From Taxillus chinensis (lineage: Eukaryota > Streptophyta > Magnoliopsida > Santalales > Loranthaceae): 64,000 nucleotides of DNA. The stretch lies in NCBI GenBank assembly GCA_023512835.1, contig CM042086.1, forward strand, positions 9,215,799-9,279,798, in the 5' to 3' direction. Below are positions 1 through 10,673 of this stretch, one piece after another (the stretch's first letter is position 1; every line of letters starts with the position of its first letter). The position numbers and the translations under genes are program-made. The notes beneath the pieces are model-generated. The model did no database searches and was not told the origin of the DNA. It was given only the letters and a program-made list of their open reading frames with translations.

Positions 1-275
1 ATTTTAGATTTCGATCATATATGATGTCTCCTGGCGACATAGCCAAAAACGTGTTAACATCTATATGTAGGGGAGTGATGTTGTAAAGCTTTCAAGAAAT
101 CAATACAATCGTTTGTTGCCTTCGTTTAAATCGATCTTCCGCTAAGCGCTTCCCTACAACGGATCGATGGGTTCCGATCCAAATGCGACGAGTTAGGCTG
201 ACCTAGCGTTCCTTCGTACGGGTGGGAACTAGGTGCCGCACGGGTTAAGCTGCTATAAAGGCTGACCCCGTGACA
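1..275 (+). repeat. R1 5' LTR (3' portion only)
   Basis: Positions 1-275 align with 5119-5406. The copy ends in CCCGTGACA. It lacks 13 bp present in the 3' LTR (about 5270-5282) and has three substitutions relative to it. The first ~97 bp of the LTR lie outside the window. Confidence 0.95.
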
Positions 276-277
276 AG

Positions 278-289
278 TGGTATCGAAGC
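278..289 (+). other. R1 primer binding site (initiator tRNA-Met type)
   Basis: TGGTATCGAAGC lies two bases after the LTR. The usual plant Met-type site is TGGTATCAGAGC, so this copy differs in the middle. It would prime minus-strand DNA synthesis. Confidence 0.8.
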
Positions 290-342
290 ACGATTGGTGC
301 TAAAGTTCGGTGGAACAATCAAAACTTCGAGACGGTGCAAAA

Positions 343-1600
343 ATGACAAACGGTGGATCTGTTGTCATTAGTGGTGGCGACCACGAAGGCCGCGACAAGG
401 AGCACCACGCTAAGGAACGGAGGAGAGACAAGTCCGTTTCGAGGGAAACATGTCCGCTGGAGAGTCGACTAGCCAAATTGGAGTTGGCGTTAGCCGAACA
501 GATGGAGGTGGTCGAGGAGCACACTGAAAGCATCGAAAAGCTGGACTCAGAGGGTGAGGAAAGCTTTGGGAGGATGCAAGGGCTTCTCAACTCCGTCATG
601 GATGACATGAACTCTCGATTCGAGGGCTTGAAGGGTTCTCTCATGTCCCAAATCTTGGCGATGCAAGAGGAAATCAAAGAGATCAAGGCGGATTGGTCTC
701 TATGCAAGATGGCGGTCACCCAAGGTGGCGTTGGCGGCCATTCCAGCTCTAAAATCGACGTGCCAAAGCCTAAGACCTATGCTGGGTCAAGGAATGCGAG
801 GGAGTTAGACAACTTCCTCTGGACCATGGAGCAGTACTTTGATGCCTTGAACATCATCGACGAGGCAAAAAAGGTGAAGACCGCTCCCCTATACTTAGTC
901 GATTCGGCTATGGTGTGATGGAGGCGACGATATGTCGACAAGGAGTGCGGCCTATGTATCATTGACAACCTGGGCGGATTTCAAGCGGGAGATCAAGGCT
1001 CGGTTCTATCCCCGAATGCGGAGGACGAGTCCCGGGCGAAACTTCGGCGCCTTACCCACAAAGGCACGGTACGGGAGTATGTCCGCGAATTTTCGAGCTC
1101 ATCTTGGAGATCCCGGACATGTCCGCGAAGGATTCATTATTTTCCTTCATGGACGGATTGCAACAATGGGCGAAGCCGGAGCTGCAGCGGAGGAATGTAC
1201 AAGACCTGGCGTCGGCCATGGCGGTGGCCGAATCACTCATCGAATACAAGAAGCCGGAGAAGGCCACCAACTCTTCATCGACTTCCAAGGCGAACAGGTT
1301 CCACAAGGAGAAGCGTGGGGGGAGACAACCGAAGTGAAGGAAAAGGGAGACCCTTCCAACCATCTAAGGACTTTCCCCCCAAAACATTTCGCGAATAGTT
1401 CCAAGGATGGGGAGAAACCAAAGATCTCCTGTTTCCTTTGCGAAGGCCCCCACAAGGCGTTTGAGTGCCCGAAGCGCTCCAAGATCTCGGCGATGATCAA
1501 TGAAGACGAAGGAAGGGATGCGAGGGATCCACGACTTGGTTCCTTGCGGCTCCTCAATGCAATCAAGGCGAAGGTGGAGGTGCCACCATCCGGACGACGA
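343..1600 (+). pseudogene. gag: R1 gag (broken)
   Basis: This encodes the capsid/nucleocapsid polyprotein that packages the element RNA in cytoplasmic particles. The ATG at 343 is the first start codon in the open frame, which runs to a stop at 916-918. Homology then continues in other frames: a conserved gag core lies around 960-1190, including the segment KARFYP and later MSAKDSLFSFMDGLQQW (1120-1170). A nucleocapsid zinc knuckle of the form C-x2-C-x3-H-x4-C is encoded at about 1428-1470. The N-terminal third is rich in Glu and Lys and probably helical. At least three frame changes are needed to read the whole protein, so the copy is not translatable as it stands. Domain identity is clear from the knuckle and from its position directly before the protease. 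Confidence 0.82.
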
Positions 1601-1608
1601 AGGGGCGC

Positions 1609-2115
1609 ATGTATGTGCTCGCTAAGGCCAACAACCTTGAAACTAAGGCCTTGGTGGACACGGGTGCGACCAACAACTTCATCAAGGTCGAAGAAGCTCG
1701 TAGACTGGGGATAGTCTACAAAGAAGAGAAGGGCTGGTTGAAGGCGGTGAACTCCAGTGCCAGTCCAATCCATGGCGTGGCTCGAGGCGTCGAGCTAAGT
1801 ATTGGCGAGTGGAGAGGCAAGGTGAATCTCTCCGTGGTGTCGATGGACGACTATCCCATGGTGTTGGGGATGGAGTTCGTTGACCAGGTGCGGGCAATTC
1901 CAATTCCTAGCACCAACACAATGTGCATCATGGACGAGGGGAAAACGTGCATGGTGAAGGTAATGAGGGAAGAGGAACTCAAGGCGAAGTCTCTTTCGGC
2001 GCTCCAACCGTCTAAAGGGGTTAGACGACAGGAGCCAACCTTCATTGCCGTGGTGAAGGAAGAAGGCCCAAGTGTTGGGGAGGAGCCCCCCAACCGAAGT
2101 GAAGATGGTCCTTGA
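1609..2115 (+). pseudogene. R1 aspartic protease
   Basis: This is a retropepsin-like protease that would cleave the Gag-Pol precursor. The active-site motif D-T-G-A is encoded from 1657 within ALVDTGATNNFI. A downstream flap and core segment, including MDDYPMVLGMEF (about 1842-1877), is typical of Ty3/gypsy proteases. The frame stays open for 168 codons and stops at 2113-2115. RT homology resumes at about 2120 in another frame, so protease and RT are separated by a frameshift. The methionine at 1609 is not expected to be a real start, because in an intact element this domain is part of a continuous polyprotein. Confidence 0.85.
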
Positions 2116-2119
2116 AGAG

Positions 2120-4262
2120 TTTGGGGACGTTATGCCACCCGAACTCCCCAAACAACTTCCGCCGAAGCGGGAGGTGGACCACAAGATCGAACTAGAGGCC
2201 GGTGCAAGGCCTCTTGGCTGCGGTGCCCTATCGGATGGCACCACCGGAGTTGGAGGAGCTTCGGAAGCAACCGAAGGACTTGTTGGAGGCCGGGTTCATT
2301 CGGCCATCCAAAGCGCCATTTGGAGCACCGGTGTTGTTCCAAAAGAAGCACGATGGATCGATGCGGCCGTGCATTGACTATAGGGCGCTCAACAAGATCA
2401 CCGTGAAGAACAGCTACCCCATCCCACTCATATCCGACCTCTTTGATCAACTTGGTGCTGCGAGATGGTTCTCGAAGCTGGATTTGCGGTCGGGATATTG
2501 GCAAGTGCGGATAGCCGAAGGTGATGAGGCAAAGACGGCGTGCGTCACAAGATACGGCTCTTACGAGTTCTTGGTGATGCCCTTTGGCCTCACAAATGCC
2601 CCTGCCACATTCCGTACGTTGATGAACCGGATCTTCCAACCATACTTGGATAGATTCGTCGTGGTGTACCTTGACAACATTGTCGTCTATAGCAAAACGT
2701 TGGAGGAACACAAGGCACACCTACGGCGGGTTTTCCAAATCTTAAGGGAGAACCAACTCTTTGTGAAGAAGGAGAAATGTGACTTTGCGAAGAAGGAGGT
2801 GCCCTTCTTGGGTCACATCATTGGCGGCGGCAAGTTAAAGATGGATAACAAGAAAGTGTTAGCCATCAAGGAATGGGAGACGCCCAAGAAAGTCCCTGAG
2901 ATGCGTTCATTCCTTGGCTTGGTTAACTACTATAGAAGATTCATCCGCGGCTATTCCCACATTGCCGCACCCTTGACGGAACTATTAAAGAAGAACAAGA
3001 CTTGGGTGTGGGATGATGCTTGCCGAGAGGCATTTGAGAAGTTGAAGCAAGCCGTGACAAATGGACCGGTGATGGCACTGCCGGACCATACAAAGCCTTA
3101 TGAAGTTCACACGGATGCTTCAGACTTTGCCATCGGTGGAGTTCTAATGCAGGAGGGGCATCCTGTAGCATATGAAAGCCGGAAACTTAATGGCACCGAA
3201 CGGAGGTACGCGGTGCATGAAAAGGAGATGACGGCAGTTATGCATTGCCTTCGGGTGTGGAGGCATTATTTGCTAGGGTCCAAGTTCGTGGTGAAGACGG
3301 ACAATATTGCTACGAGTTATTTTCTAACTCAAAGGAACTTAACTCCGAAGCAAGCACGGTGGCAAGGACTCCTAGCTGAATTTGACTTTGTGCTCGAGTA
3401 CAAACCGGGCACAAATAATGTGGTGGCCGATGCACTAAGTCGGAAGGCGGAACTTGCAGCCATTAGCCAACCACAATTCCCCCTAGTGGACAAACTGAAG
3501 GAAGGAATGGAGCACGATCCATTAGCCAAGTCCTTGGTGGAATGCGTCAAAGCTGGGAAGACGCGGCGATTTTGGCTAAGAGATGACTTGCTCCATACTC
3601 GAGGGGAACGGGTGTACGTTCCTAAATGGGGAAGTTTGAGGAGAGACATCCTCAAAGAATGTCACGACTCGCGGTGGGCTGGCCATCCCGGAGTCGATCG
3701 TACCTTGGCGTTGGTCGAACGGAGCTACTACTGGCCTCAACTTTACGAGGACGTTCAAGTGTACGTGAGGACTTGTCTTGTGTGCCAACAAGACAAGATA
3801 GAGAATCGGCAATCGGCGGGACTGTTAGAACCTTTGCCTACTCCGGAAAGACCTTGGGAAAGTGTTTCGATGGACTTCATTGTTTGTCTCCCAAGATCCG
3901 AAGGATGCGGTACGATCATTGTGGTGGTCGACCGATTCTCTAAGTACGGAGTTTTCATTCCAGCTCCAAAGGACTGCACGGCAGACGACACGGCCCGACT
4001 ATTCTTTAAGTACGTGGTGAAGTATTGGGGCATTCCAAAGACAATCGTGAGCGATCGGGACTCACGGTTCACTGGGCGGTTTTGGACCGAGCTGTTCCGG
4101 ATAATGGGTTCAGACTTAAACTTTTCAACAAGTTTCCACCCACAAACAGACGGCCAAACTGAACGTGTCAATGGCTTACTTGGAGCCGTACCTGAGGCAC
4201 TATGTGAGTGCCAATCAAAGAGATTGGACCAAGTTCTTGGACATAGCCCAATTCTCATATAA
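2120..4262 (+). pseudogene. pol: R1 pol: RT, RNase H and integrase core
   Basis: This is the enzymatic core for copying the RNA and inserting the DNA. The main open frame runs from 2202 for 686 codons, and the segment before RT (2120-2200) is in another frame. RT signatures include CIDYRALNK (residues ~57-65), the LDLRSGYWQ block and [10 protein letters not shown]. The catalytic YxDD box reads Y-L-D-N (residues 156-159), so one catalytic Asp is lost by GAC to AAC at 2676. RNase H begins near residue 302 (HTDAS) and ends at VADALSR. Integrase shows the HHCC finger (HDSRWAGH then CLVC) and the D, D, E triad in [13 protein letters not shown] and GQTERVNG. The frame shifts soon after the Glu and stops at 4262. 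Confidence 0.93.
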
Positions 4263-5008
4263 CTTGCAAGAAGAGCGAGTCCACGAATGAGAGCCCGTTC
4301 GAACTCGCAATCGGGGCAGCAACCATTGACGCCCACTTCCATCACTCGGGGGTACACCTGGAAAGAGCCCCGCGGCGGTCAAGTTTGCAAAAGGATGGCA
4401 TGAACAGACGGATTTGGCCAGGGCATACTTGCACAAAGCGGCGAAGAAGATGAAGAAGTGGGCGGATCAACAAAGGAGGCCCTTAGAGTTTCAAGAAGGA
4501 GACATGGTGATGCTCAAACTCCTTCCACGCCAAACCAAAGCACTCGAGACAATTGCATAAGGGTTTGGTGCGCCATTATGAGGGGCCTTTCAAAGTACTT
4601 AAGAGAGTTGGGAAGGTCTCATACAAATTGGACCTCCCGACTAGCTTACAAAGGCATCCGGTGTTTCATGTTAGTTTGCTCAAGCCTTACCACGAAGACT
4701 CGAAAGATACGAGCAGACAACGGGCGGTGCGGACACCAACAAGCATCAATGGGCAAGACCTACGATAAAGAGATAGAGAAAATCCACTCTCGTAGAGTCG
4801 TGCCAAGAAAGGGCGTAGATCCAAGCCGGGTGGAGTACTACGTCCAATGGAAGAACAGGCCGGTTGAAGAGGCAAGCTGGGAGAAGGAAGAGGATCTAGG
4901 GCAATTCTCCAAAGAGATGGAAGAGTACCGGGAAGAAACCGAACGCTACATCCAGTTATTCGACGAGTTCGAGGAAGCCGAAGACGCAACGAGGACGCTG
5001 CGAAATCG
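4263..5008 (+). pseudogene. R1 integrase C-terminus and chromodomain
   Basis: Homology to the integrase C-terminal domain continues in shifting frames, with segments such as EGPFKVLKRVGKVSYKLDLP (4580-4640) and HPVFHVSLLKPY (about 4653-4690). A chromodomain follows at about 4764-4940, with YYVQWKNRPVEEASWE as the signature aromatic and Trp core. In chromoviruses this module binds modified histones and steers integration to heterochromatin. The last frame stays open across the polypurine tract into the LTR, which shows that the original stop has been lost. The frameshifts at about 4165 and 4555 make it non-functional as read. Confidence 0.85.
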
Positions 5009-5021
5009 GGTGGGGGGAGAA
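5009..5021 (+). other. R1 polypurine tract
   Basis: A purine-rich run ending in GGGGGGAGAA abuts the TG of the 3' LTR. It is the expected primer for plus-strand synthesis. Confidence 0.8.
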
Positions 5022-5406
5022 TGTCACGGACCGAGGCTTATCCTAGCATACTTAGGCCATTTTGGGGTATTTCCCCTTTGTAAAGTGTTGTACTTAGCTT
5101 ATAGAGTAAGTTGTAGAGATTTTAGATTTCGATCATATATGATGTCTCCTGGCGACATAGCCAAAAACGTGTTAACATCTATATGTAGGGGAGTGATGTT
5201 GTAAAGCTTTCAAGCAATCAATACAATCGTTTGTTGCCTTCGTTTAAATCGATCTTCCTCTAAGCGCTTCCCTACACAAATGCTTTACAACGGATCGATG
5301 GGTTCCGATCCAAATGCGACGAGTTAGGCTGACCTAGCGTTCCTTCGTACGGGTGGGAACTAGGTGCCGCACGGGTTAAGCTGCTATAAAGGTTGACCCC
5401 GTGACA
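5022..5406 (+). repeat. R1 3' LTR (385 bp)
   Basis: The LTR starts TGTCACGG and ends CCCGTGACA, a short terminal inverted repeat bounded by TG and CA. It aligns over its last 288 bp with the partial 5' LTR. The next bases, CCGGG, are the likely right target duplication (TCGGG in the homologous uninterrupted site of element E), but the left flank is outside the window. Confidence 0.96.
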
Positions 5407-5706
5407 CCGGGTTTAGCACAATTTAGGTTAGCGAGGTTCAGGACGGTCCCCGGCGCGTTGATCATTATCCGTAATGGGGCCTCGGACTCCTCACTCAAGC
5501 ATGAGGTTCTTTTAAGGCACGTCCTTTTAAGATTCCCCTCCATGAAATCCCATGGTGTACGAAGCCCTCTATTGAGGAAGTTTGGGAACCAACGAATAAA
5601 GATAGGTATAGCAATAGAAGCCCATCAAGGGCGTTGACCCACATGTTGTATGCTCATTCCATGCCATGCTAACCTTTGTTTTGTAGGGTAGTCCATAAGT
5701 CATCTC
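5407..5706 (+). other. Element A leader segment, non-coding
   Basis: This 300-bp piece is the inverse counterpart of 59260-59545 in element E and runs on, after B, at 14805. I see no coding sequence. It contains TTTGTTTTGTAG (5675-5686), which matches the acceptor of a candidate leader intron in E, but the matching donor is destroyed here (CCATGAAAT against CCAGGTAAAT in E). Confidence 0.85.
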
Positions 5707-6200
5707 TGTCACGCCCCGGATTTCCAACCCGAGGAAACCGGCACGTGACTCCCCTTTTACCCACACGGAGGGTAAAGGGGTTAGGATACAAACCAAGAAT
5801 ATTACATTTTAAACCACAACACATTCAAGCAAATAAAGTTCATCAAAACAATCCACAAACCAAACCAGTCTTTATTACAACAAAGTCCTCTTTTCAATCC
5901 ATCCCCACCTGGGGTTACATCATTCCTATAAAAACAACATAAATGGTAGACGGTAAAGTAAATAAGGTCTTCCACCTTGGTGTTCCCACCTAACGCCTGT
6001 AGGTTCCTGTAAAGAAAACAACATGGTAGGAGGGGTGAGCAACCACGCCCGGTAGGGATCATGTCTCCCCAACCCATCCCATGCACCTAATATCTACATG
6101 CCTTGTGTACAAGTGCTGTGTCGTGATACAATTATTCCACCAGATGAAATTACAGGCTATAACAGCAAATACAATCATACACGGGCTGGTACATAAACAC

Positions 6201-6382
6201 TCCCGGGCTTCCACGACCACCGGGTTTCCAAGAACAGTCCCGGGCTTCCACAACCACCGGGTTACAAGAACAATCCCGGGCTTCCACGACCACCGGGTTC
6301 CACAAAACAGTCCCGGCTTCCACAACCACCGGGTTCCACAAAACAGTCCCGGGCTTCCACGGCCACCGGGTTCCACAAAACA
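6201..6382. repeat. 36-bp tandem array in B 3' LTR (5 units)
   Basis: Five units of about 36 bp, each with GGGCTTCCAC and CCACCGGGTT, lie in tandem. The equivalent array in the other LTR is at 13538-13717. Short ORFs through it encode repeated Gly/Trp or Pro/His words and are not genes. Confidence 0.93.
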
Positions 6383-6848
6383 CAAGACACATAGCCACAC
6401 TTAGTCACACAGACATAACATCAAACACTTAGCATGCAAAGCCTCACGGGTATAAAACCAAACAAGTTGGTGTACATAAAGCCACAGCTCATAAACCCAA
6501 TCACACAGGCATTTTCTCAAACATGTAGCGGGCATGTCGTACAGGCATTTTATCGAACACTTTTCATGCATCACACGAACACCGAAACACACCAAATCGC
6601 CATTGAAGGCCAACATCCATATAGGAGATCACACCTATATGGATTACATATTTATATATAACAGATATAACCAGAGATCTGCCCTGGAACCCTAGGACAG
6701 AGGAGGATTTAGGAAGAACAGAACCCCTACCTCAGGTAAGACGCAACAACGCGGCAACAGCCGATCCCAAGCCGAACGCCATCCACCCACGAGGCTCGAC
6801 CACCCACGTAAGGCGCCAGGCAGCAACCAGGATCTCTCCTTCCCTCCT

Positions 6849-6851
<3 letters not shown>

Positions 6852-6909
<58 letters not shown>
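6852..6909. repeat. (CT)n microsatellite, 58 bp
   Basis: This is a pure CT run in the LTR, downstream of the TATA box in transcription order. Its length is 58 bp here, 42 bp in the partner LTR and about 20 bp in the LTRs of D, so it is unstable. Confidence 0.97.
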
Positions 6910-6913
<4 letters not shown>

Positions 6914-6960
6914 GCCGGTGGAGCAACAAACCCTAAACCTAAAACAGAGGGGCTTCTCCT

Positions 6961-7040
6961 CCTTATATAGACAACACAACATCAAAACGACGTAGTTTTA
7001 ATTAAGTGAATCCCAAGATCAAAACGACGTAGTTTTGATC
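6961..7040 (-). promoter_or_regulatory. LTR promoter: TATA box with two ACGT-core elements
   Basis: On the minus strand CTATATAAGG (6961-6970) forms a strong TATA box. Upstream of it lie two near-palindromic copies of an ACGT-core element, CAAAACGACGTAGTTTT (within 6981-7000 and 7017-7040). A telo-box-like AAACCCTAAACC sits about 20-30 bp downstream of TATA (6928-6940). The arrangement recurs in all four LTRs of B and D. This copy is in the 3' LTR and would fire outward into element A. Confidence 0.65.
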
Positions 7041-7478
7041 ACACAAGTTAGCACCTTTCCGCACCCATATAGGCCAAAATACTCAGAATTTCAACATGGT
7101 CCTTTGGAGAAAGTTCATTAGAATGTCAAAACCAAGGGAACCATGCAAAAACATGCCTGCACGTGAATTCCCCAATTCACGTGCAACTCCAAATGCACTC
7201 CAAATCTGCTCAAACTTCACCCCTAGCCTCCTTGCATCATGTAGAAGACAACCACACTTGCACGTGAATTGGACCCATATCACGTGCACCTCACATACAC
7301 GTCCGTTTGGCCTGAAACTTCGTGGTAGATAGAAGACATCATTCTAAGCATCTTTCCTTTTGCACGTGAATTCATTGGAGTCCATTAACTAGGTCAAAAT
7401 CTAGAAAAACTTCTAGAAAAACTCTACTCGAAAGGCAAAAGGTAAAACCGTGACTAACTCAAGGTACGGGTCCTTACA

Positions 7479-7491
7479 TCCTCTCCCCCTT
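7479..7491 (-). other. B polypurine tract
   Basis: On the minus strand AAGGGGGAGAGGA directly precedes the 3' LTR. It is identical in element D. Confidence 0.85.
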
Positions 7492-7820
7492 AAGACTTTT
7501 CGTCCTCGAAAAGAAATGACATACAAGGAAAACAAACACAAGCTACCCATTTGCCACCCGGCAAGCCACCACACCCAAATGGGTCAAACACCGCACACAA
7601 GACAACAAAGACAACAAAGACATAACAAAGTACCACCATAATCCATAACCACAATAATGCATATCACATGTCCGCATGTCACGAATACACATCTCAAAAC
7701 ACATCACAAATAAGAACACATGTCTTTAAAAGACAATACAAATACACCAAATCGTACACAACTAATACAAGAAAACACAAAACACATCACTATCCCTTGG
7801 CCAACAACCACCTCCCACGC
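7492..7820 (-). other. B 3' untranslated region
   Basis: About 330 bp lie between the pol stop codon (TAA at 7821-7823 on the minus strand) and the polypurine tract. It is A/C-rich on the plus strand and shows no coding sequence. The same segment follows pol in D. Confidence 0.8.
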
Positions 7821-9231
7821 TTAAGATTGTTCGTCCTCGAACAAGTCGGGTGTCTGCTCACGCATCACGGACTCACGTTCCCATGTCTCCTCCTCAATGC
7901 CACGGTGCTGCCACAAGACGCGAACCAAAGGAATAAGCACGACCACGCAAAAGCTTCTCGCGCCGATCTAGGATACGGATAGGGGCCTCAACAACGGACA
8001 TGTCATCCTCAATGTCTAATGTCCCCCAATCGATCACATGAGTGGGGTCAGGGTGATACTTCCGCAACCGGGACACGTGAAACACGTTGTGCACTCGACT
8101 CAGCCGCGGTGGTAACGCTAACCGGTAGGCCACAGGCCCTACACGATCCAGAATCTCAAAATGACCAATAAACCGCGGAGATAGCTTGGAACCTCGCCCA
8201 AACCGTCGATGTCCACGACGTGGGGAAACACGAAGAAACACATGATCACCAACAGAAAACTCCAAAGGTCGCCGCCGCTGATCCGCATAAGATTTCGCCG
8301 ACTCGAGCCGATAACAACCGGTGTCGAATCAACTTAACCTTCTCGGTAGCCTCTTGAACCAACTGCGGTCCCAAGAGAGCTGTCTCCCCCCACCTCGGTC
8401 CAACACAAAGGTGATCGACACGGCCGTCCATACAACGCCTCAAAAGGAGCCATCCCAATGGATGCCTGATAACTGTTGTTGTAGGCAAACTCCACCAAAG
8501 GAAGGTGAGTTGCCCACGAACCCCCGAAATCTAACACACAGGCCCGTAACATGTCCTCCAACGTCTGATTCGTCCTCTCTGTCTGGCCGTCAGTCTCAGG
8601 GTGAAAGGCTGTACTCAAGTGAAGCTTGGTCCCCATAGCCTCCTGCAAACCTGCCCAGAAACGGGAAGTGAACCTCGAATCCCGGTCGAGACAACCGATG
8701 ATGGTACTCCATGCGATCGCACAATCTCGTTCATGTACAACTGACTCAAGGTCCCAATGGAGTCCCGCTCGCGAACGGCTAGGAAATGGGCCGACTTTAT
8801 GAGTCGATCCACAATCACCCAAATCATATCCTTCCTCCCAGGTGGTGGGTGGAAGACCGGTCCACAAAGTCCATCGCTATGTGGTCCCACTTCCACTCCG
8901 CTATGGGCAAGGGTCGTAACATGCCCGCCGGCCGCCGATGCTCGGCCTTCACCTGCCGACACGTGAGGCACCGCAAAACAAAGGCAGCTACATCGCGTTT
9001 CATCCCAGGCCACCAAAAATGTCCCCGAAGCGCATGGTACATCTTCGTACCCCCTGGATGCACAAGAACTCTAGATTGGTGAAACTCCCTCGGCACCTCG
9101 TCCCCGAGGGAAGAAGCTACTACCAACCGCCCCTGAAACGACAACTCATGCTCGGGACCCTCTGTCCGGTCCTCGGATAGCTCCCCAGCCTCAATACGGG
9201 CACGGAGAACCTCACACTCAATGTCACCCAC
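7821..9231 (-). pseudogene. B integrase and C-terminal chromodomain-like tail
   Basis: This would catalyse insertion of element DNA and target it to chromatin. Reading from 9231 leftward, the zinc-binding part shows HPGGTKMYH and CLTCRQVK. The first catalytic Asp is in IAMDFV, the second lies in a [12 protein letters not shown] block, and the Glu is in DGQTERTNQ. The core ends with [13 protein letters not shown]. The C-terminal domain contains [20 protein letters not shown] and [17 protein letters not shown]. The Tekay-type tail [18 protein letters not shown] ends at a TAA stop at 7821-7823. At least four frameshifts separate these blocks, and one falls at the second Asp, so the copy is dead as read. 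Confidence 0.9.
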
Positions 9232-9297
9232 TGTTCCTCCCGGACGCGCCGGTACAACTCAGGCACAACCACCAAAGGACTCGGGATCGTCCCACTA

Positions 9298-10652
9298 TCA
9301 CGAACAACGAGCCGCAGCTGCAACACCGCCAACCGCTCCATCGCCTTCCACTCTCTCACGGCCACCTCGGCTTTCCCTTTTCTCGCTCAACGCATCGGCC
9401 ACAACATTACCCTTGCCCGGGGTATAGGCAAGAGTAAAATCAAAGGTCCGCAAATACTCCACCCATCTCCTTTGCCTCAAATTCAAGTCCTTCGAGTAAA
9501 GATGTACTGAAGGCTCTTGTGATCCGAGAACACCACAAACTTTTCCCCCAAGAGGTAGTGCTGCCAACTCTTCAGGGCGAAGATAACAGCCGCTAACTCC
9601 AGATCATGGGTAGGATAATTCTGCTCATGAGGCTTCAACTGCCTTGACCCATAAGCTACCACACTGTGCTCCTGCATAAGCACACACCCCAAACCAACCC
9701 TGGACGCATCACAGTACACTTCATATGGAATATCCTCCCGAGGTAACCTCAACACCGGTGCAGTGGTCAAACGGGTTTTGAGAGTCTCAAACGCCTGCTG
9801 ACACTTGTCAGTCCAATCAAACTTCACGCCCTTCCGAGTCAACGCTGTCATAGGAGCTGCCAAACGGGAGAACCCCTCGACAAAACGACGATAGTACCCC
9901 GCCAAGCCAAGAAAACTACGGATCTCAAAAACGTTGGTTGGCCTCGCCCACGATGCCACGGCCTCAATCTTGGCTGGGTCCACCCTAACTCCCTCACTTG
10001 ACACCACATGGCCAAGAAAGTGAACCTCCTGCGGCCAAAACTCACACTTGCTAAACTTAGCAAACAATGCTGGTCCCTAAAGGTTTGCAACATTGTTGCC
10101 AAGTGCTCCACATGCTCCCTCTCGGTCTTGGAATACACCAAGATATCGTCGATAAACACCACCACGAACGAGTCTAAGTATGGGGCAAAGACTTGGTTCA
10201 TCAAATGCATGAACACCGCTGGCGCATTAGTGAGCCCGAAAGGCATCACGACCCACTCATAATGCCCATACCTGCACCGAAAAGCCGTCTTAGGGATGTC
10301 CTCCTCCCTAACCCTGAGCTGGTGATACCCCGACCGTAAATCTATCTTGGAAAACCACTGGGCCCCACTCAATTGGTCAAACAGGTCATCTATCCGAGGC
10401 AACGGGTACTTGTTCTTCACAGATCCACCGAATTCGCTTCCTGTAGTCGATGCAGAGACGAAGTGTGCCATCGGCCTTCTTAGCAAAGAGCACCGGAGCA
10501 CCCCAAGGTGAGGTACTTGGTCCGATATACCCTTGGTCCCCCAACTCCTCGATTTGCCTCTGCGGTTCCCTCGGCTCGGCTGGTCCCATACGATACGCTA
10601 CTTGGGAAATCGGACCCGTCCCCAAAGACCAACTCAATGGTGAACTCCACAC
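9298..10652 (-). pseudogene. B reverse transcriptase and RNase H
   Basis: RT starts at the right with LCIDYRK, then shows [30 protein letters not shown] and [11 protein letters not shown]. The catalytic box is intact as F-I-D-D-I-L-V-Y-S (about 10140-10170). A thumb segment with [13 protein letters not shown] and [14 protein letters not shown] follows. RNase H covers about 9800-9400 with [31 protein letters not shown] and [13 protein letters not shown]. The RT block and the later block lie in different frames (shift at about 10070), and RNase H is broken again near 9495. Catalytic residues themselves are preserved, so decay is mainly by indels, several at CAG/CTG triplets. Confidence 0.92.
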
Positions 10653-10673
10653 TCCTCTTAGGTGGCAAACTCC

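Larger units (their letters stand above)
1..5406 (+). mobile_element. R1: Ty3/gypsy chromovirus, left end cut by window
   Basis: This is an LTR retrotransposon on the plus strand with order LTR, Met-type primer site, gag, protease, RT, RNase H, integrase, chromodomain, polypurine tract, LTR. Integrase downstream of RNase H places it in Ty3/gypsy, and the C-terminal chromodomain makes it a chromovirus. The short 385-bp LTR fits the Galadriel/Reina side of the group better than Tekay, but that assignment is inference. It sits in the leader of element A: the sequence from 5407 on continues, in inverse orientation, the leader of element E near 59545. The paired LTR parts differ by only three substitutions and one 13-bp indel, so the insertion is young although gag and integrase frames are broken. 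Confidence 0.93.
5707..7478 (-). repeat. B 3' LTR
   Basis: The plus strand reads TGTCACGCCCC to GTCCTTACA, so the LTR in element orientation runs TGTAAGGACC to GGGGCGTGACA. It is homologous over its length to 13044-14804. It contains a 36-bp tandem array, a CT microsatellite and a TATA box. Confidence 0.96.

Noticed and set aside
249..260. CTATAAAGG as a TATA box of the R1 LTR
   Set aside because: It lies only about 20 bp from the LTR 3' end, which would put the start site outside the LTR; no support for a promoter there.
6201..6382. Regularly spaced repeats as a possible CRISPR array
   Set aside because: Units are directly adjacent with no unique spacers, inside an LTR of a plant retrotransposon.
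6926..6941. AAACCCTAAACC as an interstitial telomere repeat
   Set aside because: Only one and a half units, at a fixed place in all B/D LTRs; a telo-box motif is more likely.
6692..6985. ORFs encoding long Arg-Glu runs in the B and D LTRs
   Set aside because: The run is the (CT)n microsatellite read on the minus strand.
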